From: DATKYQ01 sp964640665
GTDB taxonomy: Bacteria > Myxococcota > B64-G9
Length of the DNA stretch: 64,000 bases
NCBI GenBank assembly: GCA_964640665.1
Contig: CAZXHT010000015.1
Location: 17,359-81,358 of the forward strand
Direction: 5' to 3'
The first letter of the stretch is position 1, and every line of letters starts with the position of its first letter. The position numbers and the translations under genes were made by a program. The notes beneath the pieces were generated by a model, which worked only from the letters and a program-made list of their open reading frames with translations, was not told the origin of the DNA and made no database searches. Below, one piece after another: positions 25,267 through 35,044 of this stretch.

Positions 25267-27447
25267 CTACTTTGTCGTCATCACGAAGACGCCGTCCCAG
25301 TCGGCGCCGGGAGGGTCGGCGATGCAGGCCGTGCAGCGCGCCAGATAGGTCTTTGACGGTCCGTCGCCCGGGAAGCCTTCCAGAACCTTGGTAAAGTGAT
25401 CATGGGCTGCATGAAAGTCTTTTGCCCGGTAGGCCTCGATGCCGCGCTCGAAGATCGAAAACCTCTCGGCCTGACGGGCAGGCGCCTCGCCCTGGCAGAC
25501 GAGTTCATATATGCGCACCGGCTCACGCTTGCCCTTGACTCTGATGAAATCCAGCTCGCGGGTCACGAAGTCGTCCCCCAGCGCAGCCTGCGTGCCGGGG
25601 CCAATAATAATCCCCACGTTGAACTCGCGTGTCAGCCCCTCTATGCGCGAGGCCAGGTTGACCGCGTCGCCCATGGCCGTGTAGTTGCCGCGGGTAGCCG
25701 AACCTATGTTGCCGACAACCATTGGCCCGCTGTTGACACCGACGCCGCAGGTCAATTCCGTCAGTCCTTCTTCAACGAGCTGCCGGCTTAGTTCGACCAG
25801 ACGCTTTTGGCTCTCGAGCGCCGTCAGGCAGGCCGCCCGGGCGTGCTCGGGCATGTCGGCCGGAGCGCCGTAGACAGCCATGATGGCGTCGCCGATGTAC
25901 TTGTCGAGCAGCCCGCCGTTACTCAGGATTATTTCGGTCATCTCGCCCAGGTAGCGGTTCATCACCGCAACCACCTGCTCGGGGGAGAGTTTCTCCGCGA
26001 TGGAGGTGAAACCGACGATGTCCGAAAAGAGAACGCTGCACACCCGTGACTCGCCACCCAGCTTGAGACGCTCGCGGTTCCCCAAGATGCGGCCGACCAG
26101 CGCCGGATCGAGATAGTACTGAAACAGGCTGCGCACCCGCTTGCGGCCACGCCGCTCGCGCAGGAAGTTCAGGTAGGTGATCGCCGCGAAGGTTATGAAA
26201 ATGCCGCACTCTACCGCCACCACGTCCAAAAGCACGCCGCTTTTGAAAAAAAGCAGCGACAGCAGAACGTACCCGCCCAGGCCTCCAACCAGCGCCAGCA
26301 TGCTCCAGGAAATGCTTCTCAGCACTGATCCCAGCACGCCAGTCAGCATGCAGCCCGCCACAAGCAGCAAAATCACCAGCCAGCGCGGCACGCGCCACAG
26401 GAAATCCCCGTGCAGCAGGTTGTCGAGAATCGTGGCCTGGATCTCCATCCCCGGATAGGCGCCGGCTTTCGAAAAGGGAGTGGCCTTGAGGTCGAAGCCG
26501 GCGGCGGCCGTCGAGCCGATGATGACCCACTTGCCGTCGAAGACATCATTCTTTAAAATCGGCACACCTCCCTGTTTCGCCTGGATGGCCGATAGCAAAA
26601 CATTGGCGAACGGAATGTAGCGGTAGGTCCGTCCCCGGCCCGCCCGGATGCCTCCTTTACCATGAAAACGGATCCAGGCCCGCCCGTCGCTCGAAATCGG
26701 CAGTTTTTTCCCATCCACCAACAGGCTTTGTTCGGCGCTGTCTATTGCGGCAGGGCCTATCTTCAACAGCGGCGCCAATGTCAACGCCGGCACCAGCCTC
26801 CCGCCCACCCTGGCCAACAAGTTTGCCCTGCGTACCACCCCGTCAGCTTCTGGAAAAGCATTCACGAAGCCGAAGCGTGCGCCTGACTCGATCAGCTCCA
26901 CGGCCAGGGGATCGATGCGCTCGAAGAACGGAAGTTCCAGCCAGGCTCGTCCGGGCAGAGCCGTGCGCTCGAGCATACTCATTGAAACACTTGTGGCCGG
27001 TGTCGGGTCGGCCGGGCGCAGCTTTACCGCCAGGCCGACGTTGTCCGCGCGGCGAATGGCGGCCGACAACTCGGCGTCCTGTTCGTGACCGTCTTGCTCT
27101 TCCGAGCCGGGGCTTGAGCCTTCGAACAACAGGTCGAAGATCACAGCCCGCGGCCCGCCCTGCTCGATGTAGTCGAGCATCAGCGTGTGCAAGGCCCGCG
27201 GCCAGGGGTAACGGTGGCCCAGAGTCTGCTCCACCTTCTCGATGCTGCCCTGGTCGACAGTCAAAAGAACAATGTCATCATCTGCCAGCGCCGGTTCGGC
27301 CGCCCCGCGTTGCATGGCGTCGAACACCAGTAGTTCAGGCGTCTCGAAGACACCCAGCCACAAAAACCCTCCCAGCAGGCAGGCTACCACCAGACCAAGA
27401 GCCGACCCGACGGCCAGGCTTCGCGGTAAGTTCCGTGTGGCGGGCAT
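25267..27447 (-). CDS. CHASE2-domain adenylate/guanylate cyclase
   Basis: A 726-residue membrane cyclase. An N-terminal helix and a periplasmic CHASE2 sensor (about 35-330) are followed by three transmembrane helices and a class III cyclase domain. The metal-binding Asp residues are in VLFSDIVGFTSIAEKL and YIGDAIMAVYG, and the transition-state Asn/Arg pair is in AVNLASRIEGL. A C-terminal 80-residue helical (TPR-like) tail follows. It should make cAMP (or cGMP) in response to an extracytoplasmic signal. The ATG lies one base after the stop of the GH13 lipoprotein gene; a longer frame reaches back into that gene and is rejected. Confidence 0.88.
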   Translation of the reverse strand: MPATRNLPRSLAVGSALGLVVACLLGGFLWLGVFETPELLVFDAMQRGAAEPALADDDIVLLTVDQGSIEKVEQTLGHRYPWPRALHTLMLDYIEQGGPRAVIFDLLFEGSSPGSEEQDGHEQDAELSAAIRRADNVGLAVKLRPADPTPATSVSMSMLERTALPGRAWLELPFFERIDPLAVELIESGARFGFVNAFPEADGVVRRANLLARVGGRLVPALTLAPLLKIGPAAIDSAEQSLLVDGKKLPISSDGRAWIRFHGKGGIRAGRGRTYRYIPFANVLLSAIQAKQGGVPILKNDVFDGKWVIIGSTAAAGFDLKATPFSKAGAYPGMEIQATILDNLLHGDFLWRVPRWLVILLLVAGCMLTGVLGSVLRSISWSMLALVGGLGGYVLLSLLFFKSGVLLDVVAVECGIFITFAAITYLNFLRERRGRKRVRSLFQYYLDPALVGRILGNRERLKLGGESRVCSVLFSDIVGFTSIAEKLSPEQVVAVMNRYLGEMTEIILSNGGLLDKYIGDAIMAVYGAPADMPEHARAACLTALESQKRLVELSRQLVEEGLTELTCGVGVNSGPMVVGNIGSATRGNYTAMGDAVNLASRIEGLTREFNVGIIIGPGTQAALGDDFVTRELDFIRVKGKREPVRIYELVCQGEAPARQAERFSIFERGIEAYRAKDFHAAHDHFTKVLEGFPGDGPSKTYLARCTACIADPPGADWDGVFVMTTK

Positions 27448-27448
27448 C

Positions 27449-30400
27449 TCAGCGACTCTCCAAAAGGCCGATCCACGTCTCGTAAGCCGCAAGTGAGCGG
27501 GACACGAGCTGTCCGCCGACGGCCGGCCAGTGCCTGCCGTCGCGCACGTCGCGCAGGCCGGAGGCCGCAGCACCCAGTGTCGACAAATCGACGCTGACAT
27601 CGTCGACGGTTACACCCCTGACGTTGACCACCATCACCAGCGTCTCGGAGTCGTCGCTGCGAGCGAAGGCAAAAACGTCTTGTCCGCCGCCTGTAACCGC
27701 AAGCCGCCTGTAGTCGCCGCGTCTTAGCGCCGCGTGCTCGTTCCTGGCTGCGATGGCGTCTTTGTATGACGACTCGAGGGCATTACCGGGAGAGTCCTTG
27801 GACCAGGGCATCATGCCCCGCCAGGTCGTCGTGCCCAACTCCTGGCCGTAGAGAATCTGCGGGCTGTTGGGCAGTGTCTGCATCAGGACGTTGGCGGCCA
27901 TCAGTTTGTCCGCGCTGCCGCCCCAGTCCTGGTAGACGGTCGTGTACCAGGGCACGTCATGGTTCTCGATGAAAAAGCACATAACGGCGGACGGATCGAA
28001 GCGCTCGGCCACGGCTTGCTCGAGCCAATCAAGACCGCAAGCCGTCGCGCAGCCCCCGACCGGCTCTCCGTTCTTGAAGATCCCCTGGGCAACCCAGTAG
28101 AAAGGAAAAGTAAAGGCCAGATCGAACTGGTCGCCGTAGTAGTCCTTGATGCCGTACCCCTGCCCGCCGTTGTCGAAGTCGCGGAACACCTCGGCCAGCA
28201 GCAAAAGATCGGGCCGCAAGGATTTCAGTTCGCGCCTGAGCGCGCGCCACACCCGCTGGGCGGGGCCGGTCACGTGATCGAGGCGCAGGCCGTCCACGCC
28301 GTCTTCGAAATCGCCGTCGCCGTTGGGATCGATCCACTGGCGGGCCGTGCCGAAGGTCCATTCGCGGGCCGCGGGATTTCCGAAGTTGACATCGGGGATG
28401 TCGGCCCAGCCTGATTCGATGGTCAGGCGCGTGCCGCCCAGTTCGCGCCCGAAGCCGTAGCGTGTGGTCAAGGGATCGGAAGGCTGGTGGTTTGCGAACC
28501 AGATGTAGTTATCGTGGAAGCGCGAGGAGGGATCGAGCGCGGCCAGGAAGCGCGGATGGTGGCGCGAGGTGTGGTTGATCACCAGGTCGAGCACCACCCG
28601 CATGCCGCGCGCGTGGGCGGCGCGGATCAAGGTTACCAGATCGTCGTTGGTGCCGTAGTCGCGCTCGACGCGGTAGTAATTCATGGTGTGATAGCCGTGG
28701 GCGTGGTCGGCCGACTCGAAGACCGGCATCAGCCACAAAGTGTTTACTCCAAGATCCTCGAGGTAATCGAGCTTGCCGGTAAGCCCCGGCAGGTCGCCCA
28801 CTCCGTCCCCATCGTCGTCGGCGAAGGCGCGCACGTAGATCTCGTAGATCTCGGCGTCAGGAAGCCAGGCCGGCGGGGCCGCGAAGTCGCAGCCCGAGAG
28901 CTTTCCGGCGCTCTTTGTAACGAGCACTGTGGCCGGCTTTCCGTCGCAGCCGTCCTTGGAAGCCACCAGGTAGAAAAAGTAAGCGCCGTCCGCGGGCAGA
29001 TCGTCCGGAGAAAGATCCAAGCGGGGCCCGGACGGCATCGCCGGGCCGCCCGAGTTGCCAACGTCAGCGTACCAGCCAAAGCTCGATCCGGGCAGGCTCG
29101 CGCTCGCGGTCGCCGAGATGCCACCCCCGACCGCACTTATCTCGATATGGGCCGAGGGTTTCTCGCCGGAGCCGGGATCGAGCACAATCACATCGGTCTC
29201 GGCCGACTGCGGGCAGATGCCGTCCACGTCGGAAACAGTCAACGAGAAGCGGTAGCTCCCGGTTGCCTGGGGCGAAAAACCCATCAAGGCGTCAGTCAGC
29301 GGCGGCTCGGCGGTCGGGTCATAGTCGTAGCCCGCCTGCGGCGTGACAGGCTGAGGATCGAGAGCGACGGCCGGGCCGGCAGCCTGGCTCCAGGCGTAAC
29401 CGCTGATGCCGATGCCGTCGGGATCGCGGCTGGCGGTGGCGTCCAGCACCACCCAGTCGCCCGGGTAGGCGAACTGTGTCGGACCGGCATCGGCGATCGG
29501 AAGCTCGCCGGCGACGTTGACCGTGAACATGCCCGAGACCTCGGCCGAGCGATGGCCAAGGTTATCTGCGGCCGAAAGCCAGAAGCGGTGGTCACCCTCG
29601 GCTAGATCCGTAAGCTCGGCCAGGACGAGAGCGCTGCCCGCGTCCCAGCCGGCCTGCCAGCGCTCGCCGTCGAGCACCAGGCAGATCGAGTCGGGGTCGA
29701 TCCCGGCCGCGGCCTCGCCGTCGGTGTAGGCGGCGGAGATGATCACCTGGTCGCTGTCGAAGACCTCGCCGTAGGTCGGAGTGATTTCATCCAGGTTCGG
29801 CGTGCATGGGTTGTCGTGAACAAGAACACGGTTGCAGAAATATGGCTCATCCTTGTTCACGCATCCTTGTTCAAAGACATCGTTGACGATGAACTTGTAC
29901 TCGTAGCGGCCCTCTCTCAAGTTGACACCGGCGCTGAAGTTACCGGCCCCGTCGCCGGCCATGGGAATGGCCCCGTCGCGCCAGCCGGTGAAGTCGCCGG
30001 CCAACAGAACGCTGTCGGCCTGGTTGCCGGTCGAGAAGGTGAATTGCGCCGCGGCCGGCTCGCAGTTGGTGGCCCGGGGACAGTCGCCCGCGGCCGGAGC
30101 CAGGTAGGTAAATCCCCCGGCCAGCTCGCCGAAGCGGCCGTCGGGGTTGGTCACTCTCAGCGTGACCGTTCCAGCAGAGCCCGGCGGAGTCGTGACCTGA
30201 ATGGTTGACGAGGAACTCACCACGGCCCCCGAGGCCAGCGCGGCCCCGAAGCGCACCGAGGCGCCATCCGCAAAGCCGCTTCCGGAAAGAGTCACCCGGG
30301 TACCGCCCGCAACTGGCCCGGATGGCGGATCAACCGAATTCAGCACGGGCGCGGGGGCGTGATCACCGGGACCGCCGTCTGCATCGACCGCGCCGTCCGG

Positions 30401-30490
30401 ACCACCGTCGATAAAACCGCCCGTACCGGCGCAGCCCGCCCACAGAAACAGAGTCCCGATCAGGATCCACCGCGGAGACTTGTAGATCAT
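27449..30490 (-). CDS. GH13 (alpha-amylase family) lipoprotein with TIG, CBM48-like and PKD-like domains
   Basis: A 1013-residue surface glucanase. A lipobox (LWAGC, Cys about 20) follows the signal peptide. An IPT/TIG domain (about 48-131) comes next, then a CBM48/glycogen-binding-like domain (about 140-215, LAGDFTGWRDGAIPM), Ig/PKD-like repeats (about 230-440), and the GH13 barrel (550-1000). GH13 motifs are DLVINHTS, GLRLDHV (nucleophile Asp), LLAEVF (acid Glu) and FIENHD. It probably hydrolyses starch, glycogen or related glucans outside the cell. ATG at 30490 has only a weak ribosome site. The next gene downstream is the CHASE2 cyclase, one base away. Confidence 0.9.
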   Translation of the reverse strand: MIYKSPRWILIGTLFLWAGCAGTGGFIDGGPDGAVDADGGPGDHAPAPVLNSVDPPSGPVAGGTRVTLSGSGFADGASVRFGAALASGAVVSSSSTIQVTTPPGSAGTVTLRVTNPDGRFGELAGGFTYLAPAAGDCPRATNCEPAAAQFTFSTGNQADSVLLAGDFTGWRDGAIPMAGDGAGNFSAGVNLREGRYEYKFIVNDVFEQGCVNKDEPYFCNRVLVHDNPCTPNLDEITPTYGEVFDSDQVIISAAYTDGEAAAGIDPDSICLVLDGERWQAGWDAGSALVLAELTDLAEGDHRFWLSAADNLGHRSAEVSGMFTVNVAGELPIADAGPTQFAYPGDWVVLDATASRDPDGIGISGYAWSQAAGPAVALDPQPVTPQAGYDYDPTAEPPLTDALMGFSPQATGSYRFSLTVSDVDGICPQSAETDVIVLDPGSGEKPSAHIEISAVGGGISATASASLPGSSFGWYADVGNSGGPAMPSGPRLDLSPDDLPADGAYFFYLVASKDGCDGKPATVLVTKSAGKLSGCDFAAPPAWLPDAEIYEIYVRAFADDDGDGVGDLPGLTGKLDYLEDLGVNTLWLMPVFESADHAHGYHTMNYYRVERDYGTNDDLVTLIRAAHARGMRVVLDLVINHTSRHHPRFLAALDPSSRFHDNYIWFANHQPSDPLTTRYGFGRELGGTRLTIESGWADIPDVNFGNPAAREWTFGTARQWIDPNGDGDFEDGVDGLRLDHVTGPAQRVWRALRRELKSLRPDLLLLAEVFRDFDNGGQGYGIKDYYGDQFDLAFTFPFYWVAQGIFKNGEPVGGCATACGLDWLEQAVAERFDPSAVMCFFIENHDVPWYTTVYQDWGGSADKLMAANVLMQTLPNSPQILYGQELGTTTWRGMMPWSKDSPGNALESSYKDAIAARNEHAALRRGDYRRLAVTGGGQDVFAFARSDDSETLVMVVNVRGVTVDDVSVDLSTLGAAASGLRDVRDGRHWPAVGGQLVSRSLAAYETWIGLLESR

Positions 30491-30725
30491 GGAGTATTTT
30501 TACCACAGTTGTGGCCACCGGATCCATGTGTTCTCCGCTTGGCGTAAAATCCGCCAGCCCGGTGACGGGACCCCCACCGGCAATCGAAATTCCTTGTTTA
30601 CTCGATGCCATCTTTGCCCTATCCTCTGTCCCGCGTTGAAGAGGAAAAAAAACAGGAAGGCCCGGCCTGCCAGGGGCAGCAGCCTGAGGGGCATTCCCAG
30701 GGAGGGCAAGGAGCTTTTGCGCCAT
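30491..30725. other. Divergent intergenic region upstream of the six-gene helicase/ATPase operon
   Basis: About 235 bases separate the start of the GH13 gene (minus strand) from the proposed start of the SNF2 gene. A short inverted repeat CCACA-GT-TGTGG lies near 30495-30506. The plus-strand frame of the helicase is already open through the whole region (79 extra codons), so part of it could code for a longer N-terminus. I see no convincing -35/-10 pair. Confidence 0.35.
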
Positions 30726-32957
30726 GCCATGGAGTCGGCCCAGTCCCTCTGGGAAAACGGTGAGATCGAGGAAGCCCTGGGTACCCTGCATGCGGCCATC
30801 TATAATTTTCCCAAGTACGAGCCTGCCCATCACCTCATGCTCCGTATCATGCTGGAGGAAAACTACCACCCGGCGGACGTGCTCTGGGTCTTGAAGCAAA
30901 TGAATAAAATCGTACGCCTCGGGCCCAAGAACAGGCTTCAGATGGGGATCGAGGAGTGCAAGCTGGGCAACTTCCAAAAGGCACTTCCTCTCCTCGATCA
31001 GGCACTGTCGCTGCAGCCCGATCTGCTGGAAGAGTGGGGCCATGACCCCGAGGTCATCGAGGGATTTGCCTCCATCTGCCGCGAGAACCTGGACAGGCTG
31101 GTCCTCCTGGAAAAACCTGCCGAGAAGAAAGCACGGCCCGCGAAGGTGGAAAAAAAGGCCGTACCTTCCGCTGCCGGCAAGCGGGCGGACGAGCCCTCCA
31201 GGCGGCCCGGAGCGCCCGAGGAGACTCCCCGGATAGTCATGTCCACGCTCATTGAGGATCCATCCGAGCTCGTCGGCGGCTTTGCCACGGGGAGCGTCTC
31301 CAGGCTCTCGATGTACCTTCTGGCCCGGGAGGCGAGCGAGATCAACCAGGCCGAGCGCTTCGAGAGCTTGCTCTGCTTGAGCGGGCTGCACGATGTTACG
31401 CGTTACTCCTACCAGGTCGAGACCGTGCGCAAGGTTCTGCGCTCGTTCAGGGGCAGGGTGCTGCTGGCCGACGAGGTCGGCCTGGGCAAGACCATCGAGG
31501 CCGGCATGGTGCTCAGGGAGTATATTCTCCGAGGCATGGTGAAAAAAGCCCTGATCTTGACGCCGCCGGCCCTGGTCAACCAGTGGTGCGAGGAGCTCAA
31601 CTCCAAGTTCTCGCTGGCGCCGGTCTCCAGCGATCATCCCGAACTACGCCGGGATCCCGAGGGCTTCTGGAAGGGACACGATCTCATCGTGGCCTCCCTG
31701 GCGCTGGCCCGAAACAAGCGCCACAGACCCATCTTGAGCCGGACCGGGTTCGATCTCGTGATCGTGGACGAGGCCCACCACGTTAAGAACCACCTCACGG
31801 CCGGCTGGAAGCTGGTCGACGATCTGCGGAGTCGGTTCCTGCTGCTTATCACCGCAACCCCGGTGGAAAACAACCTGATGGACCTGTACAACCTGGTGAC
31901 CCTGCTCAAACCCGGTCAGCTCCGCACCAGGGCCTCCTTCAAGCGCGAGTTCGTCCTGCGAGGCGATCCCACCCAGCCCCGCAACCGGGAGCGTCTCAGG
32001 CAGCTTACGGGAGAGGTGATTATCAGGAACACGCGCGCCCTGGCCGACATCAAGCTGCCTCCCCGCCACGCCACCACGGTGCTGGTGGAAGGCAAGCCTT
32101 CGGAGCGCGAGATATACAGGCGCCTTGCGGATCTGGTCAGGGAATGCTACAGGCGAGACCTATCCAGGCTCTCCCTGGGGCTGCTTCTTCAGGAGGCCGG
32201 ATCCAGCCCCCGCGCCGTTCGGCGGACGCTGCTCAAGATGGCCCGGCGCCCCGAGATCGACTCCGGCCTTGCGGACCGGATGGCCAAGCTGGCCAAGCTC
32301 TGCGACTACGCTCCGGACACCGCCAAGACGGCCCGCCTGCTCGATCTGCTGCGGGCCAGCCGGGACAAGGTGCTGGTCTTCTCGCGTTTCACGGCCACGC
32401 TGGAGGAGCTCGCACAGAGTCTCACCAAGGCGGGCGTTGCCTTCTCCTCGTTCACCGGCGGTATGAGCTCTGCCGAGAAAGACGCCGCCGTTGCGGCCTT
32501 GCGAGACGGCGTCGGCGTGATGCTCTGCTCGGAGATCGGAGGGGAGGGTCGCAACCTCCAGTTCTGTTCCACCATGGTCAACTTCGATCTCCCCTGGAGC
32601 CCCATGAAGATCGAGCAGCGCATCGGTCGCATCCATCGCATCGGACAGACCCGGCCCGTATACGTGTACAACCTGTGCGCTCGAGACACCGCGGAGCACC
32701 ACATACTGGAAGTGCTGGACAGGCGCATCAACATGTTCGAGCTGGTCATCGGGGAGGTGGATTTGATCCTCGGCCAGATGAAAGACGAGAGCGAGTTCGA
32801 CGAGCGCATACTGGCCATCTACGGGAAAAGCCGGGACGAAAACGACGTGGGCCGCGCCTTCGAGCGGCTGGGGGACGAGCTTCTCACGGCCAGGCAGCGA
32901 TATGAAAAGATAAAGCAGCTCGACGACGCGATCTTCTCCAATGACTACGAGATGTAG
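30726..32957 (+). CDS. SNF2-family helicase with N-terminal TPR-like region
   Basis: An SNF2/RapA-like DNA translocase of about 743 residues, the first gene of the candidate defence operon. The N-terminal 150 residues form TPR-like helices (SLWENGEIEEALGTLHAAIYNF, LGNFQKALPLLDQALSL). The SF2 motifs are DEVGLGKTIEAGM (I), VIVDEAHHVKN (II), TATPVENN (III), EGRNLQFC (V) and QRIGRIHRIGQ (VI). The family remodels protein-DNA complexes. Start: ATG at 30726 is the only in-frame ATG between the frame opening at 30489 and the TPR region; AAGGAG lies 15 bases before it, so TTG or other starts are possible. It ends 14 bases before the next gene. Confidence 0.85.
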   Translation, partial: AMESAQSLWENGEIEEALGTLHAAIYNFPKYEPAHHLMLRIMLEENYHPADVLWVLKQMNKIVRLGPKNRLQMGIEECKLGNFQKALPLLDQALSLQPDLLEEWGHDPEVIEGFASICRENLDRLVLLEKPAEKKARPAKVEKKAVPSAAGKRADEPSRRPGAPEETPRIVMSTLIEDPSELVGGFATGSVSRLSMYLLAREASEINQAERFESLLCLSGLHDVTRYSYQVETVRKVLRSFRGRVLLADEVGLGKTIEAGMVLREYILRGMVKKALILTPPALVNQWCEELNSKFSLAPVSSDHPELRRDPEGFWKGHDLIVASLALARNKRHRPILSRTGFDLVIVDEAHHVKNHLTAGWKLVDDLRSRFLLLITATPVENNLMDLYNLVTLLKPGQLRTRASFKREFVLRGDPTQPRNRERLRQLTGEVIIRNTRALADIKLPPRHATTVLVEGKPSEREIYRRLADLVRECYRRDLSRLSLGLLLQEAGSSPRAVRRTLLKMARRPEIDSGLADRMAKLAKLCDYAPDTAKTARLLDLLRASRDKVLVFSRFTATLEELAQSLTKAGVAFSSFTGGMSSAEKDAAVAALRDGVGVMLCSEIGGEGRNLQFCSTMVNFDLPWSPMKIEQRIGRIHRIGQTRPVYVYNLCARDTAEHHILEVLDRRINMFELVIGEVDLILGQMKDESEFDERILAIYGKSRDENDVGRAFERLGDELLTARQRYEKIKQLDDAIFSNDYEM

Positions 32958-32971
32958 ACGGGAAAGAGATC

Positions 32972-34123
32972 ATGAGCACACCGCTGAGGTTCGCAGACAG
33001 GCTGATCGAGGAGAGCGGCGGGGAGGTGGAGTGGCATCCCGCTTCGGACGGCTTTCAGGCCCTGTTGCCGGAGGAGATCCGAAAAGAACTCGAGCTGCCC
33101 GACCGGCTCGTCACCATCCGGGATGGGACGGCCGCGGACGAAGAACGGAATACCTTCCCGGTGGGGTTCGGCACCGCCCTGCTGGAACGAGCGACGAGAA
33201 TGGCCATGCAGCGGGGTCGGACCGCCGCGGTGCGTATGCCGCCCGTGACGAGGAAAAAGCAGGTCGGCTCGGATCTTGCCCGTCACTACGAGGCGCTGAA
33301 CGCGACCTTCCAGGCCGGGGGGATGCAGGAAGGCTTTTGCGACTACTGGATCTGGTCGTTTACCACGGCGGCCGAGGCGGACGAGCGGCGCGAGGGGCAA
33401 TACCACGTGTGTGTCTCCTCCAACCGGGTGGAGTGTCCGGGGCTTGTGCCTCTCATCCTCGGCCAGGCACCCGACTTCGAGGAACTGCAGCCCGAGGCGG
33501 ACGACCGGCCCGGAAAGGATCTCGGCGCCCTGTACCTGGTGGCGGCGGACCGGGCACTGAGAAGGCTGCGGCAAGAGCTGCCGGAGTTCGCCCAGGGTGT
33601 GGCTCGACGCCACGGGCGCGACATCCGCAGCATCAAGGCCTACTTCGAGGATCTGCGCCGCGAGATGGAGGAGGAGATCCACAGGCACTCTCTCGAGGGA
33701 GAGGCGCTGCAGATAAGAAGGGAGAAACAGGCCCAGCTCTCCAGGGAGGAGTCCCGCAAGCTGTCACTCCTCGATGAGAAGTACAGGCTGCGGGTCACGA
33801 TACGACCGTGGGCCCTCCTGCTGGCCCGCTTGCCGGTGAATTACTGCGAGCTGCTGGTCAAGCGCCGCAAGAGTGAGCGACGTATCGGCGCGGTTTACAA
33901 CCTGCTGTCCAAACGCTTCGAGCCGCTTGCCTGCGAGGCCTGCGGCGCCGACAGCTACAAGCTCGGCTTCTGCGATCGGAAGCTGCATCTGCTGTGTGCG
34001 GACTGCCTGTCTCGATGCGGAGGCCGGGGCCTGCGGGATTGTCCGCGCTGTTCGGGCGGACGCCCTCCCTCCCGCCTGGCCGAGGTGATCGAGCGGGTGG
34101 ACCTTGAAGACAAGGGAGCCTGA
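32972..34123 (+). CDS. Unknown protein with coiled coil and C-terminal Cys cluster, partner of the SNF2 helicase
   Basis: A 383-residue protein I do not recognise by family. Residues 195-275 are a charged coiled coil (LRRLRQELPEFAQ... EEIHRHS...). It continues into a segment of the kind KYRLRVTIRPWALLLARLPV that looks like the accessory region found after RapA/SNF2 helicase domains. The C-terminus carries eight Cys (321, 324, 334, 342, 345, 349, 357, 360; CEACG, CDRKLHLLCADC, CPRC), a likely double zinc finger. It starts 14 bases after the helicase and ends 3 bases before the next gene, so it probably supplies DNA- or protein-binding functions to the same complex. Confidence 0.7.
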   Translation: MSTPLRFADRLIEESGGEVEWHPASDGFQALLPEEIRKELELPDRLVTIRDGTAADEERNTFPVGFGTALLERATRMAMQRGRTAAVRMPPVTRKKQVGSDLARHYEALNATFQAGGMQEGFCDYWIWSFTTAAEADERREGQYHVCVSSNRVECPGLVPLILGQAPDFEELQPEADDRPGKDLGALYLVAADRALRRLRQELPEFAQGVARRHGRDIRSIKAYFEDLRREMEEEIHRHSLEGEALQIRREKQAQLSREESRKLSLLDEKYRLRVTIRPWALLLARLPVNYCELLVKRRKSERRIGAVYNLLSKRFEPLACEACGADSYKLGFCDRKLHLLCADCLSRCGGRGLRDCPRCSGGRPPSRLAEVIERVDLEDKGA

Positions 34124-34126
34124 GAA

Positions 34127-35044
34127 ATGAACGAGAGGAGAGTCGAGGATCTGGCCGGCCGGCTGCTCGCGAATGCCGCGGACAAGAGCAAGAAGCTTTC
34201 CAGGGTGGTGGGGGCGCTCAAGAAGCTCGCCGGCATGGAGACACTGGATTCGCCCCGCAAGGTCTTGGAGGCGTCGAGGGAGCTTACGTCCATCGAGCCC
34301 GGCTCCCTCGACTTGCGGCTCGACTTCAGCGAGCTTTTCGATGCCCTGGACGCCGACCAGGCCCGGCGCGCCGCCGGGAGGAAGGTGGAGTTCGGGCGCG
34401 TCATGACCGGGGAGGCACGGGCCTCGGGTATCGCCTGCGAACTCGTGACTGCGGATCCGATGGAGTTCGCGCTGCCGCCCTTTACCCTGACCGTGGACCT
34501 GGCCGAGAACCGCGCCGAGTTGCGCTATGCCAGGCTGGTCCTTCAGGAACTCCAGGCCCAGCCGGCACGCATTGTCGATGCGCACAGCAAGAACCACGAG
34601 CGCCTGGAGGCCGGCTGGACCGCGGAGCAGTTCTTCGATGCCCTGCTGCGGGCCTATCGCGTCCAGTTGCTGCATGAAGGAGTTCGCCGGGGCGAAAGGG
34701 TTCGCCTGGCGGATCTGCTGGGCCAGGTCGCCCTGGCCTTCCAGGGCAACAAGTTCCGTACCGATCCCGTGGCCGTCAACTACCGCGCCTACGGACGGGT
34801 ACGCTTCGCATACGATCTGGCCCGCCTCAGGAAAGTCGGGCTGCTTTCGCGCGACGGCCTGCGCCTCAACCTGGGCACCGCCACCGGCTCCTCCACTCGC
34901 CGCAAGCAGGACGTGATCTACATCGAGGAGAGTGTGGGTCGGGGACAGTACTACCTGAGCGCCTGGTTCTCCCCCGAAGGCTCCCCGCCGGAAGCAAGCT
35001 CCGGGAGAGAAACCCAGCTGTCACTGGAGGATAAAAAGCAATGA
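34127..35044 (+). CDS. Unknown protein of the helicase/ATPase operon
   Basis: A 305-residue soluble protein with no recognised domain. The N-terminal 75 residues are helical and basic (KSKKLSRVVGALKKLAG). The middle is beta-rich (ALPPFTLTVDLAENRAELRYARLVL), and residues 160-250 are helical with a possible winged-helix pattern (LADLLGQVALAF, YDLARLRKVGLL). It has no catalytic motif or Cys cluster. TGAGAAATGAACG links it to the previous gene with a 3-base gap, and its stop overlaps the next start as ATGA. The placement suggests a structural or DNA-binding subunit; its function is unknown. Confidence 0.65.
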   Translation: MNERRVEDLAGRLLANAADKSKKLSRVVGALKKLAGMETLDSPRKVLEASRELTSIEPGSLDLRLDFSELFDALDADQARRAAGRKVEFGRVMTGEARASGIACELVTADPMEFALPPFTLTVDLAENRAELRYARLVLQELQAQPARIVDAHSKNHERLEAGWTAEQFFDALLRAYRVQLLHEGVRRGERVRLADLLGQVALAFQGNKFRTDPVAVNYRAYGRVRFAYDLARLRKVGLLSRDGLRLNLGTATGSSTRRKQDVIYIEESVGRGQYYLSAWFSPEGSPPEASSGRETQLSLEDKKQ

